This document shows, in pieces, positions 13,061 to 24,372 of a DNA stretch of 64,000 nt. The stretch is from Oopsacas minuta (lineage: Eukaryota > Porifera > Hexactinellida > Lyssacinosida > Leucopsacidae). Under the pieces are notes generated by a model. It was given only the letters and a program-made list of their open reading frames with translations, was not told where the DNA came from and ran no database searches. The stretch spans positions 761,489 through 825,488 of the forward strand of contig JAKMXF010000122.1 in assembly GCA_024704765.1 (NCBI GenBank), written 5' to 3'. Position 1 is the first letter of the stretch. Every line of letters begins with the position of its first letter. The position numbers and the translations under genes were made by a program.

Positions 13061-14334
13061 TTTTCTCGTGGAAATACTTTCGCGAGCATTGATCCGCAAC
13101 CATCTTTTCGTCAACGCTTTTCTCAGTCCTAATTTGAGTAAGAGATAATATATAGAGAGCTCAGCTCTCGTGCTAATCAAACACAATGGTCAACAACTAC
13201 TGAATGCGATCACGGGAAAGACACAAAAGGCGAAGCTTACAGTAAACATCTCACCATCAACACAGCTAACATGAACTCATCAACACTCAAGTACTCCGAA
13301 AGACCAAGCATCCTACACTCCCAAATTAAAGTCTTCGTGTAGTAGCAAGTCTTGGCCAGATATCCCAGCAACTACCAGACACCCTTCAATAGCCAGGATA
13401 AAAAGGAAAGTTAATGGCGGAACCGACTACAAAAGATGGACCAAAACTACATAATACACGACAAAACAACAATACACAACTTCTACGAAAAACAAAAACC
13501 ACAAAACCTGTAGAACTGACAAAAAACAAACCCTCGGACAAAATACGACGATAATTAATCCGAATAAAAACTCCTATAGCCATAAAGTAGCGAACTAAAT
13601 CCCTAATCCCCTCCCAATGGTACCCGTTTCTAACTAATAAAATAATAAGTGCTATCTCGTCCTCGTTTCTATACATCCATTTTTCTATAATTATCTCCTT
13701 AATTTCTATCAATAAATTCTTTTAAACGAAATCCCTTAAGCCCTATTTTGTAACATAAGATCATAACACGGACATACTTTATACTTTACACTTTTCTACA
13801 AACATAAACAAACAATAACATTCATACAAACATACAATCACTCTTTAAACAATAACTGGTTCACGAATAACACATACTTGACTGCCAATAATTCCTCACA
13901 AATCACTTCATAACATTACTATCGATATCCGAAGCACCTCTTTTAACCTTCAACACCTAGAGAACAGATCACCTCCAATAACAACAAGAAGAATCACTCA
14001 TCAAAACTATCGCAAGTAAATCACCTTCATTGTTCGAATCAGCTGCTTCACAACCCTACAATAAACATACTATATAAAAAGATATATTACAACAGCAATC
14101 TGCAACAAGCAAACTATACAAGGATATATTACAGCAGCAAATCCATACAGAAATATACATTACAGAAACATCAGCCATCCTACAATACTATCCACAATAC
14201 AGATCTACAATACACGCATAATGCATACACACACATAACACTGTAAAGACACAGCAAAGGCTCAGTAATGACACAACTAGGTACCAACTCATAACTTAAA
14301 TCTACTACCCAGAACAGCTGAAAAGGCTATAAAT

Positions 14335-14744
14335 CAGGGGTTCCCAACCTGTGGTACGCGTACTCCAGGGGGTACGCGAGAAGGTTGAGTCATTTACGAA
14401 TATTATTTTCAAATTTGTAATTATGACACCATGTAATTTGAAATTAATCTAAATGTATAATTTGACAGAAGATTTGCAATATTAATAGTAATATTCCGTA
14501 GAATATGAACTTAGGTGTAATGATTTAATTACTTTTCTATTACACACAATAGAGTATTAATTTTTGTCAAGTAATAGACCTTTGAAATAACAAATGAATT
14601 CATATAACTTTACCAAAGAAGCCTAATTAGTATATTCTCAGTCAATATATAATGCTAATGAAAGTTGGAATTTACAATGAGGGGTACGCGGTGAATATCC
14701 TTTTTGCATAGTAGGACATGGGCTACAAAAGGTTGGGAACCCTG
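14335..14744. mobile_element. hAT MITE, 410 bp, complete
   Basis: Terminal inverted repeats CAGGGGTTCCCAACCTGTGG and AAAGGTTGGGAACCCTG are flanked by the exact 8-bp duplication CTATAAAT (14327-14334 and 14745-14752). These ends are typical of the hAT superfamily. There is no coding sequence. Confidence 0.95.
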
Positions 14745-14852
14745 CTATAAATAGTAGAAATTCTTGTAAATTTGCACTTCTGTTTTTATTCTCTCTGTGA
14801 CATTAAAAGTTATTATGCCTCAGATATTTAGAAATTCGGCTAATTTTATTTT

Positions 14853-15135
14853 TTGTAGTCATGATGACGTAATAATCCCATGATGAGTTAGATTTTGGTC
14901 AGGACTTTTGTCACATTGAGGGATACCTGTGATTCTAATTTCAAACTTCTATAATATATATTGGCTGAGCAGTGGTTAATAATGTGATATTTCGAAAATC
15001 CAAAAAGGTGACAATTACGTCATAATTTCGTCATAGGTGTGAACTTTCGTCCAAGACTCAAACTTGTCCGAGCCAGGCCCCAAAATACCCTTGTATGCCA
15101 AAAATCAGCCCCAGGAGTCTTCCAGTTTCTTCAAT
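14853..15135. repeat. Dispersed ~280-bp repeat, copy 1
   Basis: Shares TATTGGCTGAGCAGTGGTTA, CCAAAAAGGTGACAATTACG and GTCTTCCAGTTTCTTCAATC with 46262-46582. It ends about 60 bp before the RBMX2 start codon, so it probably supplies promoter or leader sequence to that gene. Confidence 0.8.
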
Positions 15136-15194
15136 CAATTCTTAACACACAAACATATACTTACATAAAGATTAATTGCGTTTTAATAGTATAG

Positions 15195-15743
15195 ATGAAT
15201 CCATTAACAAACGTTCGCAATATCAAACGTCTGGGAGAGATAGAACTCACAAGAATCGACAAGAAAGGCTCTTGGCATGATGACTACACTGACAGTGCAT
15301 ACATATACATAGGCAGTCTTTCGTATGAACTGACTGAGGGAGATATATTAGCTGTATTCTCTCAGTACGGGGAAATAGTTAGTATCAATCTTGTGAAGGA
15401 TAAGCAGACCGATAAGTCAAGAGGATATTGCTTCCTTTGTTATGCAGATCAGCGTAGCACCATTCTAGCAGTTGACAACTTAAATGGTATTAAATTGTGT
15501 GGGAGAACTATCCGAGTTGATCATGTTAAGGACTATAAGCAATCAAAAGACGGTGAGGGAATAGAAGTGGGAGAGATTGACTGTGCTCCTAAGACACCTC
15601 CTCCCTCTGATGAGATGGATTCAGGGAGCTCTTATGACTCTAACGAATGGATAGCTGCTCCAAGGAAGAAGAAAGTTAAGACCAACCAGGAGGAAGGAAT
15701 TAAGGCCAAACATAAACATACACACAAGACTAAGGCTAATTGA
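15195..15743 (+). CDS. RBMX2: RNA-binding motif protein X-linked 2 (Ist3/Snu17 homologue)
   Basis: A single-exon frame of 182 residues. It starts MNPLTNVRNI and reaches SWHDDYTDSAYIYIGSLSYE, the invariant RBMX2 leader. One RRM spans about residues 35-112, with RNP2 YIYIGS (36-41) and RNP1 KSRGYCFL (74-81), followed by RSTILAVDNLNGIKLCGRTI and the basic segment RVDHVKDYK. The C-terminus is Ser/Pro- then Lys/His-rich. The yeast orthologue Ist3/Snu17 is the scaffold of the RES complex (with Bud13 and Pml1), which joins the activated spliceosome and promotes efficient splicing and retention of unspliced RNA in the nucleus. No intron is seen. A fragment resembling its leader recurs at 43160-43215. 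Confidence 0.93.
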   Translation: MNPLTNVRNIKRLGEIELTRIDKKGSWHDDYTDSAYIYIGSLSYELTEGDILAVFSQYGEIVSINLVKDKQTDKSRGYCFLCYADQRSTILAVDNLNGIKLCGRTIRVDHVKDYKQSKDGEGIEVGEIDCAPKTPPPSDEMDSGSSYDSNEWIAAPRKKKVKTNQEEGIKAKHKHTHKTKAN

Positions 15744-15783
15744 GCTGAGAAATTGAATAATTGTTTCCTTATTGCAAGCCTTT

Positions 15784-16022
15784 ATACTATTAAACCTCAA
15801 TTGCTGTTTGCTTGTCTGTTTGTTTGTTTGTCCGTTGTCAAGGAAAGGATTTGCAATTTGGAAATTGTCGCATAACTATGTTTTTATCGTGTTTATCAAT
15901 GAAGTAAATAGAATCCAATTAAACTTCATTAAATATATCGAAAATGCTAAATCCGATTTTCACACTTTTGGATTAATCATAAGTAAATTTATTGTTGTTT
16001 TTATGAATATAAAGTCAATAAA
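15784..16022 (+). repeat. Dispersed element with 5' TTGT/TCTG microsatellite
   Basis: It starts TATTAAACCTCAATTGCTGT, passes a GTTTGTTTGTTTGTCC microsatellite and TCAAGGAAAGGATTTGC, and ends TTTATGAATATAAAGT. Homologues: 23347-23612, 42467-42715, 42779-42867, and 41640-42130 (reverse). A hairpin-like tail with CTCGAGGCGCAATGCG follows some copies (16202, 42818). The layout resembles non-autonomous Helitron-type elements, but the class is uncertain. Confidence 0.6.
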
Positions 16023-16756
16023 TTAGCAAAATCACAAAATTTACGTAAATACTTGCACTCAACGGCTACAAAGGGGAGTGATCTTACAAAATAATTCAAT
16101 AATATAGGTACCATATACGCATATTTGTGAATTATATTGCTCTCTCTATATATATATCATAATACTTTGAGGGGCCGTCAATTTGGAAAATAATTGATAT
16201 CTCGAGGCGCAATGCGACGAGCCAAAGGCTCGTTTAATTAAAATTATAGTATACGATCTTAAATATTGTGAACAATTGTAGGGAATACGTATATCTAAAA
16301 TATCAGAAAAATATCGAAAAAATCGGAAAATATCGGAAATCAATAATTGGAAATTTTGATATTTTTTCAGAACCGATATATCGCTGCCAAACCTGCCATA
16401 ATTAGTCCATAAAATGTTAACATAGCATTTGTTTGAGAAAGTACTAACTTAGTTACGCTCCATACGTACAATGAACAACGTGTTAAAGTCTGTAGATACA
16501 TATTTCAGATATCAAATTTGAAGAAAATATTGTCTCGTTTCAATTGTTGGTTCAATATTCAATTTAGTTTACAATAATTATTCTTTTTAATAAATAATAT
16601 ACACCTTGGGAGTAATCTCGGAATTACGATCTTAATACTTGTTTTACTACTTATTAGATTTTAATATCTTTTCGAAACTTATCTTATGTCATGCTATTTG
16701 CGTATACTTGCTATTTATTTCTATTTCTTTACTAACATTACTATTTTGGAGTTTAT

Positions 16757-17040
16757 ATTTCGCTATGCAGTTCACACCTTAAGAGATTAAGACACCAAAT
16801 TTGGCATGTGTACTCGTAGTGACATCTAGTTGTGCACCTGACATTTGAAAATTTCTAATGTGTATATTTTCACACCTTTTGACACCTCTGTATTTTAGCT
16901 CAATCAGATTGTAGGGTTTACAATTAGTCATAAATGCTTCAATTAGTTCCGATGGAGTGTTTGTAATTTATTAGTACTGTAATGTATTTGTATTGATTGT
17001 AGACTATAATTTAATTGGTCAATACATTCTATTAATCCTC
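16757..17040. repeat. Dispersed ~270-bp repeat, copy 1
   Basis: Shares GTAGTGACATCTAGTTGT, CTAATGTGTATATTTT, and GGTCAATACATTCTATTAA with 40148-40405. The surrounding stretch 16023-17256 has no gene. Confidence 0.75.
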
Positions 17041-17256
17041 CCATATACTCCAATAGATCATGTGGACCCCCTGCTATCGTCCATAGACCCAAGTGGGGAC
17101 CCGAATAACGTAAATATTGTAAACGAAGGCAATAGTAGTGTAATATTACAAGAATTTACTCACACACAACACTTACTAAATCTACATTTCTAGACATTAC
17201 TATGCAGATACTGGGGGGAACTATTTACTCACTAACTAACACATCTATGGTTCATA

Positions 17257-17945
17257 TTACTTTTGTTTTAGGATCCCGTGGAGATCATTATGCTGTTCGG
17301 TGTGTTCAAGGTTTGACCATAGATCATAAGTCAATTTGCTTAGCATTTTCTTGTCCAATTTTCCGGTATTCTCTTTATCTAACTGCTCGTAAAGACTATG
17401 AGTATGACAATCTGGATTTCCATTTGCACGGCCTAGAAGGAGCGATTCCTCTTTGCAAATCGATTCGTTTTCCTTCTTAGAAACCAACTCAAACATGACC
17501 TCGTTTCGTTTGACTAGGAGAGATTGCTCGCCCCTTTCTACTCTCGCTACTTCCTTTTCCATGAAGCTTGCAAAATTCTTCACAAATTCTTCCTTTTGCT
17601 GATAAATTGATGGATAAAACCCTAGTGCCGCTGCGTATTCGTAGAGTACCTTGCGAACATTGAGGGCAACTTCAGGTTCAGGCTTAAGGGCTGTTTCATG
17701 GCTTTTTATCAAATTTTCGAAAAACACGAATGGTACGTACCCTTTTTTGTCCTTGTCTAGTGCATCGAACATGTTACCAGCTTTTGCCCTCCATTTCTCG
17801 TCCTTGAGAAAGTCATCTGCAGTAGGAGTACCTATGGAATAAACAGATCATAGTCAACTCCCGTTATATCGAACAGGGATACATAGAAATACCCGCTAAT
17901 ATCAAGTCTTAACTTACATTTTGGTTGTTCCTTTACTTCTGCCAT
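17257..17945 (-). CDS. EF-hand protein, sarcoplasmic calcium-binding-like, with degenerate loops
   Basis: On the minus strand, exon 1 (17918-17945) encodes MAEVKEQPK and a split codon; the intron (donor GTAAGT, acceptor CCATAG) leads into exon 2 (17257-17831), giving 200 residues, the usual size for sarcoplasmic calcium-binding proteins and calexcitins. The helix-loop-helix KAGNMFDALDKDKKGYVPF near the N-terminus and LYEQLDKENTGKLDKKML near the C-terminus are EF-hand-like. Position 12 of both loops is not Glu (Phe and Met), so calcium affinity may be low or lost. The middle (residues 55-125) is helical and lysine/glutamate-rich, as in four-EF proteins whose central hands have decayed. A TATA box lies 60-70 bases upstream. 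The intron holds one end of a transposon (GTCAACTCCCGTTATATCGA). Confidence 0.7.
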
Positions 17946-18005
17946 TATTCGATTTTAGATATAACAATAAGGAAATTAGTTAGTGACTACAAGTTTTCGA
18001 ATGGT

Positions 18006-18013
18006 TATTTATA
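18006..18013 (-). promoter_or_regulatory. TATA box of the EF-hand gene
   Basis: TATAAATA on the minus strand, 61-68 bases upstream of the ATG at 17945, inside GGTATAAATAACC. Confidence 0.55.
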
Positions 18014-18215
18014 CCTTTTGAATCAATGAATATTCATTAGATAGTACCCCGCATCGCTCAGTAACTATGAATGCATTGATTAGAACGTATATATGTGTAT
18101 TAAATTCTTTTTCGACAAAAAATCATTCAATTGTCGAATATGACTTTTAAGGTTGTCTAGAAAATCTCCCCCTCCAAGTGAGGAGCATCAAAATGACCCA
18201 GAGCAATATCCTAGG

Positions 18216-18270
18216 GCAGGGGTGCTCAAACTTTTAAATCTACGGGCCACTTTAAAAATTTGGCTCCGCC
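18216..18270. mobile_element. Left end of a hAT-like element
   Basis: CAGGGGTGCTCAAACTTTTA followed by CGGGCCAC is a typical hAT-type terminal sequence. No matching right end was found nearby, so the copy is truncated or too diverged. Confidence 0.45.
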
Positions 18271-18946
18271 TTACGGGCCACAAATAATAGATCGCCTCTA
18301 GGTTTAGTTAATCAATTTTCAAGCTATACTATTTGACCTCATATTGCATTAACATAGATTCTACTTGTAATTCAGGTTATTGACTTAAATTCTAATCTTT
18401 TAATTGGATTCGAATCATTTGATGTATAGTTTGAAATCAGTTTGTTTTCTAGCAAGTGGACAATAGTACTAAACCTAGATTTGGGGTATACTATGTACTG
18501 TTCATAGTAGAATAACAATGCAGAAAAATCTCACCATTTCAATTTAGGTTCTGCCTCCTACGTTATACTTATACTTGTGAAGCTCTAATAATTGATAGAA
18601 TTCGTAAATGCAAACTATACACTAATTGGAGCATTCGCTTTCATTTCATGGAGCGTTAATTTCCTATAGCAAGGTATACGAATCCTAAATAACTTTCATC
18701 TATCTTGGTCAGAACATGTTACCTATCAGGGAAACTATACAAGTTTGACCTTAGAGATTCACAGTTGATACATTGAAATTCCTATATTATTATCGAATCC
18801 TTATTCCAAGAACAATTTAGTACTATTTAACCCTACTTACAATTTTATATTGAAATCGAGTACTTTATTTATTTTTTAATCAGTTAAACTACTTTAAAAT
18901 TTGATTTAAAATAATAATTAAAATTGACCAATCAAATAAGTAGCGA

Positions 18947-19190
18947 AATGTCTGTATCCGGAACAGGTGATCAAGTTGTAGACTCATGGCATTTCTGTTT
19001 GGACAGAGTGTGTAACATTATTTTTTTAACAGATGGTCCAGCTTATTGTGTCATTATATTCTCTATCAAAGGAAACCTGTTACACAAATTTGGTAAGAAA
19101 GGAAGTAATAGAGGGGAATTTATTGGACTCAGAGGGATAGCTTTAGACTCACTTAATAGAATAATTGTTTCTTCCTTTAATTCCAAACGT
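18947..19190 (+). pseudogene. NHL-repeat gene fragment
   Basis: The frame encodes one and a half NHL-type blades: CNIIFLTDGPAYCVIIFSIK, GNLLHKFGKKGSNRGEF and GLRGIALDSLNRIIVSS. It then runs into AT-rich low-complexity codons and stops at 19310. No coiled-coil region and no further blades follow, so this is a truncated copy of the family seen at 1-1010, 38.2-40.0, 52.9-54.1 and 62.7-63.5 kb. Confidence 0.6.
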
Positions 19191-20930
19191 TTGTGTTCAA
19201 ATATTTTAATGTATATAATTATTTATAAATGTATTTCTATTTTTGTAAAATTGATTGAAGAATTGATAAAATATAAAATATCCCAATTCTTTTCCAATTA
19301 CAATTGGTAGGATAATCTATAATTGGTTAATTAACTCTGAATTCAAATGAGGAGAAAAGTCAGCCATAAGTGAGATAGCCAATGGCAGAACTCTTGCATT
19401 GGTTACATGCTGCATGTTCCTCCGTACACTGATCAGATATTTTAAACATTTCAACATCAGGTTCGCCGTCAATATAGTAAGTTAAATTGAATTTACTTAG
19501 TACAGAAATTCCCTCCCTTCCACTATAATTTCATAAAAGAGAGGGCGTCGAAGGCAAACTTCTAAGCGATAAGTAAAGTTATACACTGCAGATGGGTAGA
19601 AATGATTGTAAGTTCCTGGCGGACTTTCAGTTACAGAATCGAGCCACCCCCCATGGATTTAATATTGCTTCTAATGAGTCGTCATCAAGAGTACTGTATG
19701 TGGTTGTACGGGGTATTATTTACTTGTGAAAAAGTGTTCTATTATCATGGTGGCTGTAGATCCTGCGGATGACAGTTTCCACCCCATCCTTTAATTCCCT
19801 ACCCCCTCTTACACTATTGCCCTGTCATTAGTATTTGAATAATACCAGTAAGCATCATAAGTAACAAATGTGTACCTCAATAATTATGTAACAAAAGTAT
19901 ACCTGTTCGCTAACTTACTACCATAAATGGAATGAAACAATTCAAAAACAGAAACTATGAATTCTTGCGTGATGACAGAACGGAAGTCGTATCTTACTTT
20001 TGGAATGCATTCACTTCATATTTACAGCTCACAGAAGTTAATGTCGTGTTAATTCAAGGTGAAAAGTTCCATAATGCATGCTTTCCGAGTGTTTTTCCAT
20101 TTTTGCTGTATTTTTGGATAACAGAGTTACATCAAAAGTTACTAAGGGAATTTACTGTGAGGTAGAGACACTAATTACGGGTTAAATATAGGGGGGAATA
20201 ACGTGGAATCCCGGGAATGATTGATAACGCCACCAAGGCGGAGCCGGAGCCGGAGGGAGTATGCAAAGTGTGACTGCCCCATTCATTTTGCATCACAACC
20301 GGTCAAAAAGAGAGTGGCACACGTACACAGAGAGGATTTGCCTGCGTTAAGCACATTTGAATGACCTCAATAAGTAAATCAATTCTAGATATTTTTAGAT
20401 AATTCTTAATATATGTGGCTATCTATTTCATAATCGTGATAATATCATTAAGTTGTTTATGAGGGAGTATAATGCCAAATCACTTACCTCATTGGTGGAT
20501 AGTTCATAGGAGTTTAATTAAATTATTTGATGTATAATCTTAGATCACACAAAGTTCAATTAATGAATTACTCCCGAATTAAAAGGAAATTTTAGATCAG
20601 TACGAGTCAACTTTGTAAAATCTATTCGTGAGATTTGTAAAAGATTAGTTGTATGGAATAGGTTTGGGTATTGAAATTGTACTCCCACTGGTTCTAGGTC
20701 ATTTTCAGGTACTCCTCACTTTTTAGAGCGGGATTAACCCTGGATTAGTAGCTATACCCCCTAGGTCCTTGATCAAGTAATAAGAAAGTTTTCCACTGTA
20801 AATGATTTTGCCTTAAGCTTTGAATTTACTTTAGTTTCTCGCCAAACTATTTGATCTATAATGTGTCATTTGTATTATGGTAATTATCATCTGTTACCAT
20901 CATTATCATTAGGCTAGCTTGTTTCTCAGG

Positions 20931-21253
20931 CATTCATTCCTTATGAAATAATTGTGCTTGTGTCATTGAGATGGGAGAAACAAGCTATTACACACATTTT
21001 AGATTAAATAGTTGGGAAAGAAAACTAAACTCAAATTCACTACTTAAATAACAATAATTTCAGCGCTTAGATTAGGTACCCGCTGAGTACAAGCTGAATT
21101 TAGGTCAAAAGGTCCCTTCTATTCATTATAATATTAAGATGGTAATATTCATATTATATCAATATCACCATCTTATGCCAGGTAAGTGAGGCCGTCACTG
21201 GAAATTTGTCCCCTCAAGATAGAAGCCGACAGGTCTAAACAAGGCGTGAAAGT
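20931..21253 (+). repeat. 323-bp highly conserved repeat, copy 1
   Basis: Nearly identical to 48209-48530, from ATTCCTTATGAAATAATTGT through GTACCCGCTGAGTACAAGCT to GGCGTGAAAGTT. It contains a hairpin AAGATGGTAATATT..ATATCACCATCTT. After the shared end, this copy runs into a MITE and the other into unrelated sequence. Confidence 0.85.
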
Positions 21254-21255
21254 TA

Positions 21256-21790
21256 GTTATGCGATGACGTTAGCATTTATATAATTTGACTATTTTCTCA
21301 AATATTTTTGTAAAAAATGTATTTTATTTAACTTTATATGCTAATATTGTTTGAATTCGTATATGTACTTCACTAAAGTTAAATCCATGTTTTAAGGATA
21401 GCTTATTGGAAGAAAATTTCTGAATTATACCATGGACATGAAAATAATATATTTATAAAATAGATTTATGAATTTCAAAAATATGATATGAAGATGTGAT
21501 TCCAATTTTATTCTAAAGAAAACGTGCTAATTATACATACCATATGAATAAATAGAGGACATTAATTCTTCGAAATACAAGAATTTCAAAAGTAAAAAAT
21601 GTCTATTTTTGATAAGCATTTGTGTGAATTTTGATGTGTGTGATTTGAATGTGCCTAAACGAGATGAAGGATGGCCGTTTGAACTTTTTAGGTAGTCTAA
21701 ACTGATTCCTTACATTTTCTAACCCTAAAAAAAGCTCCATTCACAAATTTTGAAGGGTTAATTTAACTTTTATGAGATTTATATAAATGG
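21256..21790 (+). mobile_element. ~535-bp MITE, GGCGCCATTTATG family
   Basis: Homologous to 63472-64000 (opposite strand) and to the interrupted copy at 11211-12850. Ends are related inverted sequences (GCGCCATTTATG at one end, CGCCATTTATGG at the other). No coding capacity. Confidence 0.75.
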
Positions 21791-22428
21791 CCTCTTATTT
21801 ATTCGTTGCTCGGTTACTTTCCTATTTGTATGATATAGTAGTCTATGGGTACGAACTAGAAATTATTGTTATTTAGAATGTGAATTTGACTTTTGTTTCT
21901 CGACCACCAGCAATTATTTAGGTAAATTTTAATACCAAAATGTATGTATGTAGTAGTAATTTTCATTGCAATCGGACTAGTAGATTTCGCATGGCCGCGT
22001 GGACTGGAAGACGCAAATAATAGAGCATCTCCCTATAGGAGTAAAAGTGATCTGAAAATGATCGTGATCCTGCGCAAGGATTCTGATCAAGATCACAGAT
22101 CCTTTTTAATGTATGATTGTGATCATGAACATTACGTTGGTGATTGACTAATGCCCTAGCCCTGAGCTGCACTGACTGTATATCTACTGATATTTTTATA
22201 ATTTTAATTGGATATTTATGTTAATTAAGCCAATATTATTGTATTACAATACAGGAGAACTCGGATAAGACATTCGAGGAAAGAATAAATTAGTACGTAC
22301 TATCCAGGTGTACCTCTAATCCGAATAGGGATTGTATTTTGCAAATGAATGGGAACTAAATTTTTAGGAAAGTATGTATGTACGTCTTGTCAGAGTTATA
22401 TTGTAAAATAATCTACAGCTCTACTGCA

Positions 22429-23345
22429 ATGACTAGTAAGTTTGAAGAAGATCCTCTAGCTCAGGGATTCTCAAACTTTTTTTTGTCGCGACCCCAATTT
22501 CTAACATTTTTGGTACTGAGTTATAATGCGACCCTATAAGCTAAAAATGGTTTGTATTCATAAAAATCAAATTTTTTTTCAAATTTTTTTTACCCTCTTA
22601 AGTTTTTACAAAGGCCAAATTAGTAAAACACCACCGCAATACAAAATCATGAATGTATATTATTACTAGTACATATACGTGTTTTAGACTATAACTATAG
22701 ATAAGTATTTTCTACCGCATTAACTATGGGTCAATAATATATCTTTATACGCCCCCACTTTGGGTCGCGACCCACACTTTGAGAACCTCTGCTCTAGCTG
22801 TCCTCACAACAGATCCCTACAAAGCAACGACTACAATGAGACAGAATCTAACTCAAGTGTTAGCTCAAGAATTTATAAAACTTGATTACCATATTCTTAG
22901 GGAAGTTATTTTCGAATTCTGTGAAAAGTATTATGAATTATTGAACTACAGTTATTGAAATGAAGGTTCTACATGATTCGATATTTTGTATTGGCGATGA
23001 CGTAATATTTTCGCGAACGATGCTATTGACAATATTCGCGAATTCTTACACCAACAGTTCTATGAATCTTTACCCCTATACTCTACTCACTGTATTTACC
23101 TATATCTAGTACATGATATCGATTATCTTACTCGTTTCCTCTCAAGAGACCTTCACCATCACCTGAGGTTATTAAAAATATACTACACTATTGGAAAGAA
23201 ATGGCTTTAACAAAGATGACATCTGTTATATGATTCACAGAACCTGGTATGATGATTCGAGAAAGAATGTTGTTTCTCCTCCTATATTGAACCTGATTTC
23301 CGTAGACACGAGTCGATTGGATACTCTCAATTATGAGAGTAACAT
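22429..23345 (+). pseudogene. 5' exons of a gene split by a hAT MITE
   Basis: Exon A starts with ATG at 22429 (MTSKFEEDPLA), is cut at 22462 by a 330-bp hAT MITE, and resumes without loss of frame after the 8-bp duplication (VLTTDPYKATTTMRQNLTQV onward) to 22955. A second open stretch, 23147-23345, begins after CTCTCAAG with RPSPSPEVIKNILHY and, after a one-base frame break at 23191-23192, continues LERNGFNKDDICYMIHRTWY to ISVDTSRLDTLNYES. The composition is that of a folded soluble protein; I recognise no domain. These are probably the N-terminal exons of the mPARG-domain gene at 24373-25458, since they lie just upstream, on the same strand, with no stop-flanked start of their own in between. 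Confidence 0.55.
22462..22791. mobile_element. hAT MITE, 330 bp, inserted in an exon
   Basis: Ends CAGGGATTCTCAAACTTTTT and CCCACACTTTGAGAACCTCTG, with TCGCGACCC next to both, flanked by the exact 8-bp duplication CTCTAGCT (22454-22461 and 22792-22799). Confidence 0.95.
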
Positions 23346-23346
23346 G

Positions 23347-23612
23347 TCTATAATATTAAATCTCAATTGTTGTCTGTCTGTCTGTCTGTCTGCCTGTTTG
23401 TTTGTTTGTTTGTCTGTTGTAAAGGAAAAGATTTATGGTATGCAATTTTGAAATGGCCTCATAACTATGTATTTAGCGTGTTTATCAAGGAAGTAAATAG
23501 AATTCAATAAAACTTCATTAAATATATCGAACAAGTTGAATCCGATTTTCACACTTTTGAATTAATCATATGTAAATTAATTGTTGTTTTTATGAATATA
23601 AAGTAAACAAAT
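23347..23612 (+). repeat. Dispersed element with TCTG/TTGT microsatellite, copy 2
   Basis: Starts TATTAAATCTCAATTGTTGT, then (TCTG)n(TTTG)n, then the same body as 15784-16022. It lies in the probable intron between the split 5' exons and the mPARG-like exon. A palindromic GCGAACACAAAGTGTTCGC follows near 23691. Confidence 0.65.
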
Positions 23613-24372
23613 AGTTGAAATATTAATTTACTAATTCAATTTTGCAATTTTATACTTTGCTAAATTCGAGGTACGAAGTGTCGAGTACCATGCGAACACA
23701 AAGTGTTCGCAAGCCGCGCAGCGCAAGCAAGCGAAGAAATTTATATTGTCGCAGGGCTGTATCAACTCATTTTGAGTTGGCAAAAAACTAATTTTGTCTA
23801 ATCGATTTAACCAACTAAATTTATACCCAAGAGTTAAATTCGCAATAATGAGTTTAAAACATTATAACTGGTGCATTACTGTTACAGCTGACGCAAAATA
23901 CATTATTACATCATTTCACTAGATGATTCCATAACTTATGTTACAAGGATTCGATCTCTTAAATAAGGTATTCCTTATTCGAAGTGTCTGTTAAACAGCC
24001 AGCTTAATCGCGAAAGGACTAGCCGAAGACTCGAATAAATAACGTTAACACCATTCTCATATATACCCCAACCTATTACTCTCCATTTGCTGGTCATCAC
24101 ACCGCTCTTAAGGTTTATTGCAAAATATAGACGAATACTGATAATAGTTTTTATCAAATATGACTGTAACATAACATTGAGTGGATAATTAAAATAATTT
24201 ACAAGAATAAATCATGTTTTAAAATTTCGTAATACAAGTTAATGCTATAAATGCTGGTCACTTGGGGTGTATGCATTCTTTTAGCTTTCTTAACTGCAAA
24301 CGGATGCTAAAAATATTTTAGGCCATTCTTATTCAATTTTCCAATTTCAGTAATTCTGCACCTTCTACCTTG

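Larger units (their letters stand above)
10976..15194. other. 4.2-kb transposon and satellite tract
   Basis: No gene is seen. It contains an interrupted copy of the 535-bp MITE (11211-11273, 11906-11955, 12728-12850), a hAT-like insertion (11956-12727), diverged ~150-bp tandem units around CTACCCCTGA (11340-11810), AC-rich satellite-like sequence (12880-14320), a complete hAT MITE (14335-14744) and a dispersed repeat (14853-15135). Open frames here (for example 13386-13712 minus) have low-complexity, repeat-like content. Confidence 0.6.
19311..22428. other. Intergenic with dispersed repeats
   Basis: No gene is seen. It holds the 323-bp repeat 20931-21253, a MITE 21256-21790, and a piece of another dispersed family at 21955-22040 (sharing GACTGGTAGATTTCGCA-type sequence with 11815 and 27810). 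Confidence 0.5.

Noticed and set aside
13386-13712. 108-residue minus-strand frame
   Set aside because: It lies in AC-rich satellite-like sequence; the translation has biased composition and no motif.
15784-16026. Open frame across the microsatellite-bearing element
   Set aside because: The same sequence recurs at 23.3, 42.5 and (reverse) 41.9 kb with no conserved coding frame.
17202-17480. Plus-strand frame overlapping the EF-hand gene
   Set aside because: It is the antisense shadow of the minus-strand exon, which has EF-hand motifs, a phased intron and a TATA box.
20931-21253. Possible large-subunit rRNA fragment because of ACCCGCTGA and CTGAATTTA
   Set aside because: Only short words match; the order and surrounding sequence do not follow rRNA.
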